Positions 34,622-44,637 are shown, counted from the stretch's first letter. The stretch is 64,000 nucleotides of DNA from Acinetobacter sp. ANC 3813 (GCF_002135435.1 NZ_NEGK01000008.1:1-64000); one strand, 5' to 3'. Numbers and translations are program-made. The notes: generated from the letters alone by a model not told the origin.

Positions 34622-35716
34622 TTACTCCTTATAGTTTTTATATTTTTGAATTGTGTAATGGCTAAGCCGAAATATTAAACTACTCGTTAAAATCACAAAT
34701 ATAAGTCGAGTTACCTGAAAGGCCACGACAATTGGAACAGCAACACCCAGTGCTTTAGCTGTAAGTGACATTTCGGCAATGCCTCCAGGTGATAATCCAA
34801 GCAGTAAAATTTGAATATCAATTTTTAGAAAAAATCCTAATCCAAAACAAAGACATAAAGTTAAAAAAACTGCTAAAGAATTAAACAAGAGCGTATTAAA
34901 AATGAACTTTTTATTGACTTGAAAAAAGTCATAAGGGAATTTGCTCCCAAGTGACCAACCTATACACAGCTGACCTAGATAAATTAATAAATTCGGCATT
35001 TTTTCTGTCAATAAGCCCCAATAAGACCATATGCCAATCACTATAAGTGGTCCAAGCAACCATGAGTTTAATAGTTTGATTTTTTGAAAAAACAATGCGC
35101 TCGCTATCGCCATGAACCCCAATAACAATAAAGTGAGTACATCAAAACTGGGGTTTACTGATTTCAAAACCTGTGTAGGATCAATAGGAAAAATCATGCC
35201 CAATAGCAATGGAAGACTGATGACTAAAAGTGTAATTCTTAAAGTATGTGCAGCAACAACTTTATCAATTTTAGCATTATGTTTTATTGCAACATTGACC
35301 ATTTCACTCGCACTGCCAATCGATGAGGCAAACCATGCTGTAGCCCAATCTACATGATTGAATCTACGTTGTAATATAGCTAATATTATGTTGAGACTAA
35401 CTGCCCACAGAACTCCAATGCAGACAAAAATTAGATAATCACCGATGGCATTAACCAAAGTCGGGGTAAAATATAGACCAAGTGTCATTCCTATTATTAC
35501 CTGCCCACATTTACGCCACAGCTCATTACATTGAACTTGTACTCCAATTGCTCCACATAAATTCACGGCAAGTAAAGGCCCCAATAGCCAAGGTAATGGA
35601 AAATGTAATAAATTTGCGACTAAAGCACCTATAAATGCGACCACCAAGCCTTTGATATTTAATTTTAATTTTCCCATAAATTCTGATGCCGATGGCCAGC
35701 AAATGCTAGCCACCAT
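34622..35716 (-). CDS. AbrB-family membrane protein (ammonia monooxygenase-like/Gneg_AbrB_dup)
   Basis: This protein of about 364 residues has 9-11 membrane segments and the duplicated hydrophobic AbrB repeat: LPWLLGPLLAVNLCGA in the first half and LLLGLSPGGIAEMSLTAKAL in the second. Despite its name in databases, the family is a membrane protein group of unknown function, often adjacent to tripartite tricarboxylate transporters. A TTG start at 35767 would overlap tctA; ATG 35716, 8 bases after the tctA stop, or ATG 35677 are more natural, without clear ribosome sites. It ends the tcu-tct operon. Confidence 0.8.
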   Translation of the reverse strand: MVASICWPSASEFMGKLKLNIKGLVVAFIGALVANLLHFPLPWLLGPLLAVNLCGAIGVQVQCNELWRKCGQVIIGMTLGLYFTPTLVNAIGDYLIFVCIGVLWAVSLNIILAILQRRFNHVDWATAWFASSIGSASEMVNVAIKHNAKIDKVVAAHTLRITLLVISLPLLLGMIFPIDPTQVLKSVNPSFDVLTLLLLGFMAIASALFFQKIKLLNSWLLGPLIVIGIWSYWGLLTEKMPNLLIYLGQLCIGWSLGSKFPYDFFQVNKKFIFNTLLFNSLAVFLTLCLCFGLGFFLKIDIQILLLGLSPGGIAEMSLTAKALGVAVPIVVAFQVTRLIFVILTSSLIFRLSHYTIQKYKNYKE

Positions 35717-35723
35717 GTTTCTA

Positions 35724-37226
35724 TTAAATTTGTTTTTGCTTTTTGATAAATAAATACTTACGTACAAATGGCAGGATTAAGAGAAGTGCAGACATAATCC
35801 AAAGGCCCATGCTGATGCCACTACTCCACAAGATACTGAGTTCACCTTGAGAAATCGACAATGCACGGCGCAAATTTGACTCCATCAGCTCCCCTAATAC
35901 AAAACCAAGAATTAGTGGGGCAAGTGGGAAATCAAACTTACGTAAGATATAACCAATAATGCCTAATCCCATGCACAGCAATAAGTCAAATATTGTGCTG
36001 TGAATCGCATAAACACCCACGAAACTTACAGCTGCAATAATTGGAATCAAGATATAACTTGGTATAGACAACATACGAGCAAAAAAACCAACCAATGGTA
36101 AGTTCAATACCAATAAAATAATGTTACCAATCATCAGCGATGCAATGAGTGCCCATACTAGTGTTGGCTGTTCTGCAAATAGTTGAGGGCCTGGTGTAAT
36201 GTTATACATGGTTAATGCCCCCATCATTACAGCTGTCGTACCTGACCCCGGAATCCCCAAAGTTAACATTGGGACAAATGAACCACACGCTGCGGCGTTG
36301 TTCGCACTTTCCGGTGCTGCTAGACCACGTAAATCCCCCTTACCAAACTTACTACCATCAGTGGCCAGTTTACGTTCAGTAGTGTAAGCCATGGCACTGG
36401 CAACACTCGCACCTGCACCCGGTAAAATGCCCGAAAAAAAACCTAACAGTGAGCCACGAATCATGGTTGAAAGTGCACTCATGAACTCTTTAAAGTTAAA
36501 TAATGAACGCTTACCCTGTTCTAAAACTACTTTACCTAGCGTTGTACGTTCAAGTAAAAGTAAGATTTCACTGATGCTAAACAGACCGATAACAACCGTG
36601 GTGAATGCAATACCGTCACTTAAACCAACACTATCAAAGGTAAAGCGATAAACCCCTGTAATTGCGTCCATACCTACCGTTGAGAGCGCTAACCCCATTA
36701 ATGCCATAATCAAAGTTTTAAATGGTTGTGTACTGACTAAACCGGTCAAACATACGATAGCGAAAACCATCAGTGCAAAGTATTCAGCTGGACCGAAAGA
36801 AATTGCCCAACGCGCTAAAATTGGTGCAAATAAAACAATCCCTATAAACGCGATTGTGCTTCCAATAAAAGAACTGATAGACGATAACGATAAGGCGATG
36901 CCCGCTTTACCTTGTTGTGCCAAAGGATAGCCATCTAAAGTGGTCATAATCGCGCCTGCATCACCAGGTACATTCAGTAAAATTGCTGAAATACGTCCAC
37001 CATATTCACAACCTAAATATACGGCGGCTAATAAAATGAGTGAGCTTTCTACAGGTAAACCAAGAGCATAAGCAAACGGCAACAGGATCGCAACACCATT
37101 AATTGGACCTAAGCCAGGCAATAGACCGACAATCGTTCCAATAAACGCACCAATAAAGGCGATTAATAGATTTTGTGGTTGTAGAGCAACCTCGAAACCC
37201 ATCATTAAAAAATTTAATACATCCAT
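35724..37226 (-). CDS. tctA: TctA-type large permease of tripartite tricarboxylate transporter
   Basis: This 500-residue permease has 11-12 membrane helices and family motifs GTIVGLLPGLGPINGVAILL and GILPGAGASVASAMAYTTER (the two PGxG repeats), plus GIPGSGTTAVMMGAL. It works with TctB and the binding protein TctC to import a tri- or dicarboxylate using the proton or sodium gradient. It lies 12 bases after tctB with AAGGA before the ATG. It is in an operon with tcuAB, indicating that the imported acid is tricarballylate or a close relative. Confidence 0.93.
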   Translation of the reverse strand: MDVLNFLMMGFEVALQPQNLLIAFIGAFIGTIVGLLPGLGPINGVAILLPFAYALGLPVESSLILLAAVYLGCEYGGRISAILLNVPGDAGAIMTTLDGYPLAQQGKAGIALSLSSISSFIGSTIAFIGIVLFAPILARWAISFGPAEYFALMVFAIVCLTGLVSTQPFKTLIMALMGLALSTVGMDAITGVYRFTFDSVGLSDGIAFTTVVIGLFSISEILLLLERTTLGKVVLEQGKRSLFNFKEFMSALSTMIRGSLLGFFSGILPGAGASVASAMAYTTERKLATDGSKFGKGDLRGLAAPESANNAAACGSFVPMLTLGIPGSGTTAVMMGALTMYNITPGPQLFAEQPTLVWALIASLMIGNIILLVLNLPLVGFFARMLSIPSYILIPIIAAVSFVGVYAIHSTIFDLLLCMGLGIIGYILRKFDFPLAPLILGFVLGELMESNLRRALSISQGELSILWSSGISMGLWIMSALLLILPFVRKYLFIKKQKQI

Positions 37227-37238
37227 GAGTTGTTATCC

Positions 37239-37685
37239 TTAACCGAAGAATCCAAGTGGTAATGGAACATCAAGTACGCGATCAAATAAATAATAGGTAC
37301 TTGTACTTAGTATGATCCCTGTGATCACCACTGGAATGGTTTTCCCACCAAACAGTTTGCCCAATGCAATCGTCATAAGCAGTGTTGCAAGTACAAAACC
37401 GAAAAACTCAAAAATAATGGCGTAGATAGTAAGTGCTAATCCGCACACTACCAACTTCCCAATTAGATGCTTAGTCCAACCTAGTTCAACAAGTTCAAAC
37501 ATAATGGCTGGACGAACCGTTAAATAAAAAGCACTGAAAGTGATCGAGCCCATCAAAAGAATTGGAAAGGCTTTCGGCCCAACTGGGTCATAAGAAATCG
37601 GGGCTTGAAAGTTCAAAGCGTAGATCAATAATCCCAATCCAATCACTGTAATGATAGCTGTAAGAATGCGTTCAGATTTCATCAT
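37239..37685 (-). CDS. tctB: TctB-type small permease
   Basis: This small membrane protein has 148 residues from the ATG at 37685, preceded by GAGGGAAG; ATG 37682 is equally possible. It has four hydrophobic segments (ILTAIITVIGLGLLIYALNF, FPILLMGSITFSAFYLTV, and two C-terminal ones), the standard TctB layout. It is the small membrane subunit that joins TctA. A strong hairpin lies in the 54 bases between tctC and this gene, which may lower its expression relative to the binding protein. Confidence 0.88.
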   Translation of the reverse strand: MMKSERILTAIITVIGLGLLIYALNFQAPISYDPVGPKAFPILLMGSITFSAFYLTVRPAIMFELVELGWTKHLIGKLVVCGLALTIYAIIFEFFGFVLATLLMTIALGKLFGGKTIPVVITGIILSTSTYYLFDRVLDVPLPLGFFG

Positions 37686-37700
37686 CTTCCCTCTAAACAA

Positions 37701-37734
37701 AAACTGAGTTAGCACATACGCCCTAACTCAGTTT
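37701..37734 (-). promoter_or_regulatory. Intercistronic hairpin between tctC and tctB
   Basis: AAACTGAGTTAG (37701-37712) and CTAACTCAGTTT (37723-37734) form a perfect 12-bp stem with a 10-base loop. On the transcribed strand it is followed by TTTTTGTTT. It lies just after the tctC stop and can act as a leaky terminator and 3'-end stabiliser, giving excess binding protein over permease, as seen in many binding-protein transport operons. Function is inference. Confidence 0.7.
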
Positions 37735-37739
37735 GTTTG

Positions 37740-38732
37740 TTATTTTGATAATTTGTATTCTTCCGATAATTGACGCATTTCATTCGTTTGCTTATAAACA
37801 TAAGCTTGAATTTCTTCTCCTGTCATTTCAAATGGTAGTAAATCTTGGTTCTCACGTACGGCATCAAATTTCTGATCTACCATCATTTTGTCAAATGCAT
37901 TTTTCCACCAAGCATATGCTTCATCACTAACTTTAGGTCCCATGTAGAAACCACGGATAACAGGCCATTCAAGGTCATAACCTTGCTCAACTGCTGTTGG
38001 TAAATTTGAAAATTTGCCTTCTAAACGATCTTTTGCAAATACTGCCAAAATACGAATTGAGCCTGACTGTAAATGTGAACCGACTTCGCTGACGTTGCCC
38101 ACCCCGACTTGAATATGCTGACCTAATAATGAAGTTAAAACTTCTCCACCACCTTCTAAGGCAACAAAACTCATATCCCGAGGATTAATACCCGCTTTTT
38201 TCGCCAGAATTGCAGTTTGCATCCAGTCCTGACCGCCAACACTGCCTGCACCACCAAAGCTGATTTTTTTCGGATCGGCTTTTAAAGCTTTCATCAGGTC
38301 ATCAAGGTTTTTCAGTGGTGAATCTTTATGGACTGCCACTAGACCATAATCAACTGCAACACCTGAGAGCCATTTCACCTCTTTTTCAGTAAAATTACCG
38401 AACTTGCCTTGTGCCAAGTTCAACAATGAGCCTGTTGAAAATGCGACAACAGCATTGTTATTGGCAGAATCATTGTTCACAATCTTGTTATATGCAACTG
38501 CTCCCACACCGCCCGGCATATAGGTCACACGTATTGGATCTGTCATTACCCCTGTTTCTTTAAAACCTGATTGAATGAGCTTACAGGTCATGTCGAAACC
38601 ACCGCCCGGTTTAGCCGGTGCAATACATTCTGCACGCTTAGGTTTACCTGGCTCTTTCGATGCATTACCTGTGCCACAACCGACTAAAACTACGCCTGTA
38701 CAAGCCAGTGCTAACCATTTCATTTTTTTCAT
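37740..38732 (-). CDS. tctC: TctC/Bug-family solute-binding lipoprotein
   Basis: This 330-residue binding protein has a lipobox LVGC with Cys19 (MKKMKWLALACTGVVLVGC), so it is probably anchored to the inner membrane. The Bug motifs are present: PAKPGGGFDMTC near residue 43 and GGAGSVGGQDWM in the middle. It captures a carboxylate for TctAB. Retention of a second Cys pair in the mature protein (AECIAPA, MTCKL) is unusual but may form a disulfide. It precedes tctB with a hairpin between and follows tcuB by 92 bases. Confidence 0.9.
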   Translation of the reverse strand: MKKMKWLALACTGVVLVGCGTGNASKEPGKPKRAECIAPAKPGGGFDMTCKLIQSGFKETGVMTDPIRVTYMPGGVGAVAYNKIVNNDSANNNAVVAFSTGSLLNLAQGKFGNFTEKEVKWLSGVAVDYGLVAVHKDSPLKNLDDLMKALKADPKKISFGGAGSVGGQDWMQTAILAKKAGINPRDMSFVALEGGGEVLTSLLGQHIQVGVGNVSEVGSHLQSGSIRILAVFAKDRLEGKFSNLPTAVEQGYDLEWPVIRGFYMGPKVSDEAYAWWKNAFDKMMVDQKFDAVRENQDLLPFEMTGEEIQAYVYKQTNEMRQLSEEYKLSK

Positions 38733-38824
38733 AGCAAAATATCCTTATTGCTGAATTATCCGTTATCTTGTTTCCAAGGGTTACCTATTTCTACCTCAAG
38801 CAAAGCTTTAGGCGGTTTGGGTGC

Positions 38825-39970
38825 TTACTTACTTTTTGCTCTAAGCTTTGCAATTCGTTCCTCTACTGCAAATTTCAACAATGCAGCGCTACGGTAAAAA
38901 CCATGAGCAAACTTGCCGAAAGGAATAGTTAAAAAGAAAGTCATGACGGTCGCTAAATGAATAATCAGGAGCAATGCCATTGCAGAAGTGTCACGGAACA
39001 CCATAAGTGCCAAGCCTGTGATACTGACGATTAACAACAAGAAGATGAAACCACGATCCATTGGTTTTTGCTTTGCATCACCATGCAGCGGGTCTCTTTT
39101 AACATTTAAGTAAAGCAGACCCATTGGACCAATCACTAATCCAATACCACCTAATGTCCCTAAAATGACGGGCAAACTGGTATAGGCATAAGGTGCTTCT
39201 AGACCTAAGAAATAGTGATACCCAGTTGCAACAGTCGTTGCGAGTAAACAAAGTAAGAAACCGTACATGGTAAAGTGATGAAATACACGACGGATTTTGG
39301 TATATCGGTCATCTTCTTCATTGCAGCCTTTACCATGTCCACCATCTAAATACTTCAAAGTTAGTACATTCTTAGATGCTTGTAGAATATCTGGCTGAGC
39401 CACACCTTCTGGAATGATCTTCGAGGTTTGTTTCCAGAATTTAATAATCCCTAAGCCCAATAAAACGATAGACAGAATAAAGACCGAGCCAAATAAAACG
39501 GCTAAAAAATTATGTGGGAAGATTGCATAGAAGTCACCTTGGTATCGCCCAAACAAATCCGTTCCATTGACCCAAACCCCTGCTAACATTAAGAAAAAGA
39601 AGATTATGGTCATAATAGAAACCAAGGTAATACCTGTTTTCTTGTAAATTACGCCAAATGCTGCAGGAACTGCAAAATCTTGATAAGTTTCTAAGCGTAC
39701 TTGCGCCATCGCTTGAGGAATGTTGACACCAAACTCATGTGGCGGTGCATACTGACAAGCATGTAAACATGCACCACAATTATGACAAAGGTTTGCCATA
39801 TAGTGGATATCGGCTTTTGTAAATTCAAGACGCTTAGTCATGGCTGGAAAAACGGCACAGAAAGTTTCACAGTAGCGACACGCATTACAAATTTGTAAGG
39901 CTTGTTTAACTTGCTGCTCGTTCTCCGTAAGTTGCACAACAGGAATTAAATTGTTTACATTCGCATTCAT
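38825..39970 (-). CDS. tcuB: Tricarballylate utilisation protein TcuB
   Basis: This 381-residue membrane iron-sulfur protein passes electrons from FADH2 of TcuA to the quinone pool. Two 4Fe-4S motifs near the N-terminus are visible: [11 protein letters not shown] and [12 protein letters not shown]. About six membrane helices follow, with His residues suited to haem binding ([28 protein letters not shown]). It starts two bases after the tcuA stop. The product pair converts tricarballylate to cis-aconitate in Salmonella. Confidence 0.92.
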   Translation of the reverse strand: MNANVNNLIPVVQLTENEQQVKQALQICNACRYCETFCAVFPAMTKRLEFTKADIHYMANLCHNCGACLHACQYAPPHEFGVNIPQAMAQVRLETYQDFAVPAAFGVIYKKTGITLVSIMTIIFFFLMLAGVWVNGTDLFGRYQGDFYAIFPHNFLAVLFGSVFILSIVLLGLGIIKFWKQTSKIIPEGVAQPDILQASKNVLTLKYLDGGHGKGCNEEDDRYTKIRRVFHHFTMYGFLLCLLATTVATGYHYFLGLEAPYAYTSLPVILGTLGGIGLVIGPMGLLYLNVKRDPLHGDAKQKPMDRGFIFLLLIVSITGLALMVFRDTSAMALLLIIHLATVMTFFLTIPFGKFAHGFYRSAALLKFAVEERIAKLRAKSK

Positions 39971-39972
39971 GA

Positions 39973-41367
39973 TTAAGCTCCCTGCATAAATGCAGCTTTT
40001 GCGGCATTTTTCCCTGCAATACGACCAAATGTCGTTCCAATCGACATACCAACACCTGCTGTATAGCCTTGACCTAATACATTGCCCGCCATCATTTCAC
40101 CAGCAACGAATAAATTAGGGCTAGGTTGATTGTTAAAGCGTACCGCTGCATCATCTTCAACTTTCAAGCCTAAATAAGTGAAGGTAATACCCGGACGTAA
40201 TGCATAAGCATAGTAAGGAGGTTGACTCAGAGGCACGGCCCAATGTGTTTTAGCTGGGCTTAAATCATCAGTATGGCAATTATCAAGTACTGTATGATTA
40301 AACTCACCTGCCACACAGGCATTGTTATAATCCACAACAGTCTTAGTAAAGGAAGCGACATCAAGATTTAATTTTTTAGCGAGCTCTTCAATGGTATTTG
40401 CTGTTGTACCTTCGAATACCGGAGGCATAAAACGACCAACTGATTTTGAATCAATTATTGAATAAGCAATTTGACCTGGCTGTTTCGCAACTAAACGTCC
40501 CCAAATGGCATAACGTTTTGGCCAGAAATCCTCCCCTTCATCATAGAAGCGTTCAGCATGTTTATTGACAACAATACCTAGAGATACACAGTCAATCCGT
40601 GTGCAGATTCCGCCATCATATAACGGTGCACGTGCATCTACTGCTACACAATGTGACTGTGATGGATCGCCAATAATATCGGCACCCTGATCCATCATAA
40701 ATTTTAGTAGGTTGCCTTGGTTAAAGCGTGTTCCCCGAATAATAAAATTATCTGCTGGCCATTCACCATTTTCGTTTTGGCCCCAAGCATCACGCAACCA
40801 CGGTATATTTGACTCGAATCCACCTGCGGCTAATACACAAGATGCACCCTCAAAGCGTGTACCGTCTTCAGAAATTGCCGCTTTAAATTCGTTGTCTTGA
40901 ATTTCTAAATCAACAATTTTAGTGTTATAACGAATTTCAACACCTAGATTTTGAGCACTTCTAAAATAGGCATTCACGAGCGCTTTACCTCCACCCATAA
41001 AGAATGCGTTGGTCCGAGCAACATGGAGTGCGCCCGAAAGCGGAGGTTGAAAATTTACACCATGCTTGCGCATCCAATCTCGGCAAGTGGCTGTACTACG
41101 AATCACTAAACGGGCTAAATATTCGTTTGTCTTACCCGCTGTCACCTTTAACAGATCCTGCCAATATTCTTCCTCTGGGTAGGCATCGATAAGAACATCT
41201 TGTGGTTCATCATGCATGCAACGTAAATTTCGGGTGTGTTGTGAGTTCCCCCCCCTCCACTCTTTCGGTGCAGCTTCTAATAATAATACTGATGAACCGG
41301 CTTCTCTTGCTGTTAAAGCTGCACATAAAGCGGCATTCCCACCGCCAATCACAATTACATCATGCAT
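39973..41367 (-). CDS. tcuA: FAD-dependent tricarballylate dehydrogenase TcuA
   Basis: This 464-residue flavoprotein of the fumarate reductase/succinate dehydrogenase flavoprotein group opens with the FAD motif [20 protein letters not shown]. It has the catalytic-domain features RNLRCMHD and [14 protein letters not shown], and ends with [19 protein letters not shown]. It oxidises tricarballylate to cis-aconitate. The MFS citrate-type carrier TcuC of Salmonella is absent here; a tripartite transporter replaces it. The LysR gene upstream (41467) is probably its activator. Confidence 0.92.
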   Translation of the reverse strand: MHDVIVIGGGNAALCAALTAREAGSSVLLLEAAPKEWRGGNSQHTRNLRCMHDEPQDVLIDAYPEEEYWQDLLKVTAGKTNEYLARLVIRSTATCRDWMRKHGVNFQPPLSGALHVARTNAFFMGGGKALVNAYFRSAQNLGVEIRYNTKIVDLEIQDNEFKAAISEDGTRFEGASCVLAAGGFESNIPWLRDAWGQNENGEWPADNFIIRGTRFNQGNLLKFMMDQGADIIGDPSQSHCVAVDARAPLYDGGICTRIDCVSLGIVVNKHAERFYDEGEDFWPKRYAIWGRLVAKQPGQIAYSIIDSKSVGRFMPPVFEGTTANTIEELAKKLNLDVASFTKTVVDYNNACVAGEFNHTVLDNCHTDDLSPAKTHWAVPLSQPPYYAYALRPGITFTYLGLKVEDDAAVRFNNQPSPNLFVAGEMMAGNVLGQGYTAGVGMSIGTTFGRIAGKNAAKAAFMQGA

Positions 41368-41466
41368 TCGATGTCTTCCCTCTCGAATTTTATGTAATTT
41401 AAGACTAAAAATAGCTAGGTAAGTGATAGGCGGAACTTAAAGAGGTATTTAATAAAATTAAATAGG

Positions 41467-42399
41467 CTAAAAGTCTAATAGTTCAGCGCTTGGCCAAAGT
41501 CCTTTATGAATTAAACCCTTAACACAACTTTTAATAGCAACTTTTGTAGCAAGACTCGCCGGAGACAACTCCTCCTCAGATATACTAATTAAATAATTAA
41601 TTCTATCTAACTCTGGCTCAACAACTTTAAGTAAGCAAAGGTCTGATTCTAAATAGTCAAAATGTGCACTCACGGGTTGAATTGTTGCCATATTTAAATG
41701 GCTCACGCAGTTCATCAATAAATGTAAACCATCAACTTCATAATCGACATCTAATAACTCAACTTTCTGATCTAAAAATTTGCGCAGACCATGCCTTTGA
41801 CTTGGCAATACCAGTGGTAAACGATTTACTTTATATAAATCAATCTTGCCATCATGTATACATTGTGCGAATCCATACTCAATGAGCAAAGATCTGTTCG
41901 CCATTAAAAACATTTGCTCTTTCAATAAAGGTTGTACTGCCCAATTTGCATCAACATCTTTTGTAAAAATAATTGCAATATCCAGCTGACGTGAATTAAC
42001 CAAATTAGTAAGATTTCCAGATAGACTCTCAACTAAATGGATTTTGATATCTGGATAACGTTCTGACATAAGCTGTAAAAATGGTATGCCAAGTACCGAT
42101 GCAATGCTCGGTGAAAAGCCGACGCTCACATGACCCGTAAGACGAGAGGAATGTGCAGCCTCGATCGCATATTGCGCATGACGCAGTGATAATTGAGCCT
42201 GTTTAAAAAAAGCTAAACCGGCTGGTGTCGGAGTAACGCCTGTAGAATTTCTCTGTAATAGTCGAGTACAAAGTTCATCTTCGAGCTTGGAAATTTGTTG
42301 ACTTAATGCAGATGTACCTACTTCTAACTTTTGTGCTGCCTTTCCTAGGCTTCCAGACTCTACAATTGTATTAAAGTATTTTAGCTGTTTGAGCTCCAC
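41467..42399 (-). CDS. LysR-type regulator of the tcu-tct operon
   Basis: This 310-residue LysR protein has the winged helix-turn-helix KYFNTIVESGSLGKAAQKLE, GTSALSQQISKLEDEL at residues about 8-45, then an effector domain beginning VSVGFSPSIASVLG. It has the branch features of TcuR/Nac/Cbl-like regulators. It lies 99 bases upstream of tcuA in the same orientation rather than divergent. It likely activates tcuA upon binding of tricarballylate or citrate-type acids; this is inferred from position. Confidence 0.88.
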   Translation of the reverse strand: MELKQLKYFNTIVESGSLGKAAQKLEVGTSALSQQISKLEDELCTRLLQRNSTGVTPTPAGLAFFKQAQLSLRHAQYAIEAAHSSRLTGHVSVGFSPSIASVLGIPFLQLMSERYPDIKIHLVESLSGNLTNLVNSRQLDIAIIFTKDVDANWAVQPLLKEQMFLMANRSLLIEYGFAQCIHDGKIDLYKVNRLPLVLPSQRHGLRKFLDQKVELLDVDYEVDGLHLLMNCVSHLNMATIQPVSAHFDYLESDLCLLKVVEPELDRINYLISISEEELSPASLATKVAIKSCVKGLIHKGLWPSAELLDF

Positions 42400-42535
42400 T
42401 AGATCCCCTTGCGAACTATGAATAGCCAGATGCTGAATACGTTAAATATACAATGTTTTAAAAAATGAAAGAAAAACTAAATAATTTTTAATCAACTCAG
42501 CTTTATAACCAAAGTTCCAACGCCATCTTCATTCG

Positions 42536-42625
42536 TTAAGAGGTGGTGGCAGTCCAGAGTCCACAGGCAATTGCCATCATGAGCACCAGATAACCAGAAA
42601 GGTGCTGTTTTCTTAAATTTGTCAT
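42536..42625 (-). pseudogene. N-terminal stub of a probable MFS transporter
   Basis: An ATG at 42625 opens MTNLRKQHLSGYLVLMMAIA then CGLWTATTS and a stop. The first hydrophobic helix with ACGL resembles the N-terminus of MFS drug/metabolite exporters, after which the homology stops. It lies directly downstream of the truncated dioxygenase subunit, suggesting deletion scars. Weak evidence. Confidence 0.35.
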
Positions 42626-42632
42626 TACCGTC

Positions 42633-42887
42633 TCAAATAAAAAAAATGCCCGATGCTGGGTCTTGAGCAACACGGTGTTGAAGCGTAATCTGTTCAACAC
42701 GCATTTTCAAACCACCAATATCATCATAAATAATGGATGAATCTTTCAATGGGTCGCAGTTTTCATCCATTGGAATCCAATAGCTACCATCTTCAGCATA
42801 AAGCGCTAACCAATCGTCTAGTTTGGTCTGATCCAGCAATGCTGCTTCTTTATGGATCAATGCTTGAATTTCATTTTTCACAGTCAT
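42633..42887 (-). pseudogene. Truncated ring-hydroxylating dioxygenase small subunit
   Basis: The 84-residue reading matches only the N-terminal half of the roughly 160-residue beta subunit (BenB/AntB type): IQALIHKEAALLDQTKLDDW, LALYAEDGSYWIPMDENCDP and MRVEQITLQHRVAQDP. After that it runs into unrelated codons (ASGIFFI) and stops. The normal continuation that packs against the alpha subunit is gone. It starts 6 bases after the alpha-subunit fragment, so the original operon order is kept. Confidence 0.85.
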
Positions 42888-42893
42888 ATTTCC

Positions 42894-43412
42894 TTATTTA
42901 GATAATACTGAAGTCCATTTACGCCAGAATGCACGTTGTGGAGCTTCATCACTGTAAACACCTACACGTTCGCCTGTATCTTTAACTTCTTCTTTACCTA
43001 GACCTCGACTAATTGTGATCCAGTCCATTCCAATCGCATTCAAGGCATTTTGGTTACCGTTAAATACATCGGTATCATCGGCAGACAAGATCCCTGCTGT
43101 ACCTACACGCGTTTGTGCATCAAGCATGCGGTTCGCATTGATCGAATCATGAGCACCGTCAATCATCAATGGGTATGAATACACTTCAGTTTTGTCGTGT
43201 GAAATAGGCTGAATCACTCGAATGTTGAAGTCGAAAATCACTAAGTTCGGGAAAATCAGGAACTGACGGTTGGTCAAGGTATCTGCTGCACCTTGCTCAC
43301 CATACATATCCACTAATTTTTGATTGTATTCTTCACGTGCTTGCGGATCGACATTGCCCGATTCCAACGGCGCGCCCGCTTCTAATGTACCGTGACCTTC
43401 ATGATTTGAATA
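42894..43412 (-). pseudogene. C-terminal fragment of ring-hydroxylating dioxygenase alpha subunit
   Basis: One frame reads from about 43412 (YSNHEGHGTLEAGAPLESGN) to a stop at 42894, covering about 172 residues with LVDMYGEQGAADTLTNRQFL, IFPNLVIFDFNIRVIQPI and RKWTSVLSK. This is the C-terminal part of a Rieske dioxygenase large subunit. The Rieske Cys/His motifs and the iron-binding 2-His-1-carboxylate centre are missing, so it cannot function. Homology stops abruptly near 43412. With the small subunit it marks a lost aromatic-acid degradation operon. Confidence 0.85.
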
Positions 43413-43479
43413 CCTAGATTATGCTAAATCTATAGGTTTTGATTGATGATATCTAATTAAGACTCAACATATAAAAGAG

Positions 43480-43503
43480 AAAAGCCCTCACTTGAGGGCT
43501 TTT
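43480..43503 (-). terminator. Terminator of the ompW-like gene
   Basis: AAAAGCCCTC (43480-43489) and GAGGGCTTTT (43494-43503) form a perfect 10-bp stem with a 4-base loop, 15 bases beyond the minus-strand stop codon. Confidence 0.85.
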
Positions 43504-43518
43504 ATTTGTGTACTATCT

Positions 43519-44637
43519 TTAAAAGCGATAACCCACACCCAGATAGGTGATTAATGGGTCAATATCAATTTTAGTTGTAGCATGGATTAACTGTTGGCCT
43601 GTAGATTTATTCACAACATTGATCGTAGTTTTGTTATTCAATTTAGCATAAGAAACTGAAGCTACGCCGTACCAATGGTCATTCAAATCATAGGTGAAAC
43701 CTGCGGTAACAATTGGTGCAATTGCATCCTCTGCATCAACGTCTACATGCATCACACCTGAAGATACTTTGCCGTCTAGTGCGGCCCCTGCTTTATTATC
43801 TAAAACATTTTGAATCATATGACCTGCAGCTTCCAAATCTGATCGAATTTCAGAATTGAGCTTAATGTCATTATAATAGGCATACATCAATCCTGCACCA
43901 ATATACGGTCTGAACTTATTTACGCCGCTCTTACCAAATTGATACTGTGCTTCTAATGCCGGTGTCCAAGCACGTACGGTCGCAACTTTAGATTTATTTT
44001 CTAAGTTTGTAATAGGCACATCTTGCTTCAAACCTAAGCCATTAGGAAATAACACCCCAGAAGTGCCTGTTGGTGTAGCATGACCTGATAAAGGTGCTGT
44101 AATTACACCTTTCCCTCTAATATCAACTTTTGGTGGGATTCCACCAATAAACTGCAAAGATACATTGTCATTTAAATAATAATTAAAAGTTAAGCCCAAA
44201 GTATCAACATTATTCGCTTCAAGGCCTGTGCCACCTGCCTGCCATGAGTCCAACCCATTCACTACCGCACTGCCAGACTCTGTAGCAAGAATATTGCCAT
44301 CAACATCAGATATACCCAACCCGTTTAAAGCACCTAAATCAACGAGTTCTTGAATTAAATTTTTCGCATTAAATGAGGCCCCAGAGTCAGGATCAGCACT
44401 TATGTAATCTGGATCTAGAGAATTTACGAAAGCGCCTTCGCTGATTGATCCAACTGTAGAGACAGTACCTTTTTTGACCGCTGTGTTAATATTAAAGGGA
44501 TTGGCTTTACCTTGCGGCATAACATGCAACCAGCCTGCAGATACTGAAAACCGCTTAAAACCGTCGGGGTTATTCGCAAGCACAGCGTGTGTAACCCCAA
44601 ACAGCATTATCGCTGTTATAGATTTTGTAAGATTCAT
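43519..44637 (-). CDS. OmpW-family outer-membrane protein
   Basis: This 372-residue outer-membrane beta-barrel has a signal peptide (MNLTKSITAIMLFGVTHAVL, cleaved near ANN). OmpW features are VSAGWLHVMPQG, LTFNYYLNDNVSLQFIGGIP, PALEAQYQF, FRPYIGAGLMYAYYND and the terminal Phe (ITYLGVGYRF). It is longer than E. coli OmpW (about 212 residues) because of an N-terminal loop of about 80 residues and another around 265-300. The family forms narrow channels for hydrophobic molecules. Its position next to a former aromatic dioxygenase operon suggests a past role in aromatic substrate uptake. Confidence 0.85.
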   Translation of the reverse strand: MNLTKSITAIMLFGVTHAVLANNPDGFKRFSVSAGWLHVMPQGKANPFNINTAVKKGTVSTVGSISEGAFVNSLDPDYISADPDSGASFNAKNLIQELVDLGALNGLGISDVDGNILATESGSAVVNGLDSWQAGGTGLEANNVDTLGLTFNYYLNDNVSLQFIGGIPPKVDIRGKGVITAPLSGHATPTGTSGVLFPNGLGLKQDVPITNLENKSKVATVRAWTPALEAQYQFGKSGVNKFRPYIGAGLMYAYYNDIKLNSEIRSDLEAAGHMIQNVLDNKAGAALDGKVSSGVMHVDVDAEDAIAPIVTAGFTYDLNDHWYGVASVSYAKLNNKTTINVVNKSTGQQLIHATTKIDIDPLITYLGVGYRF

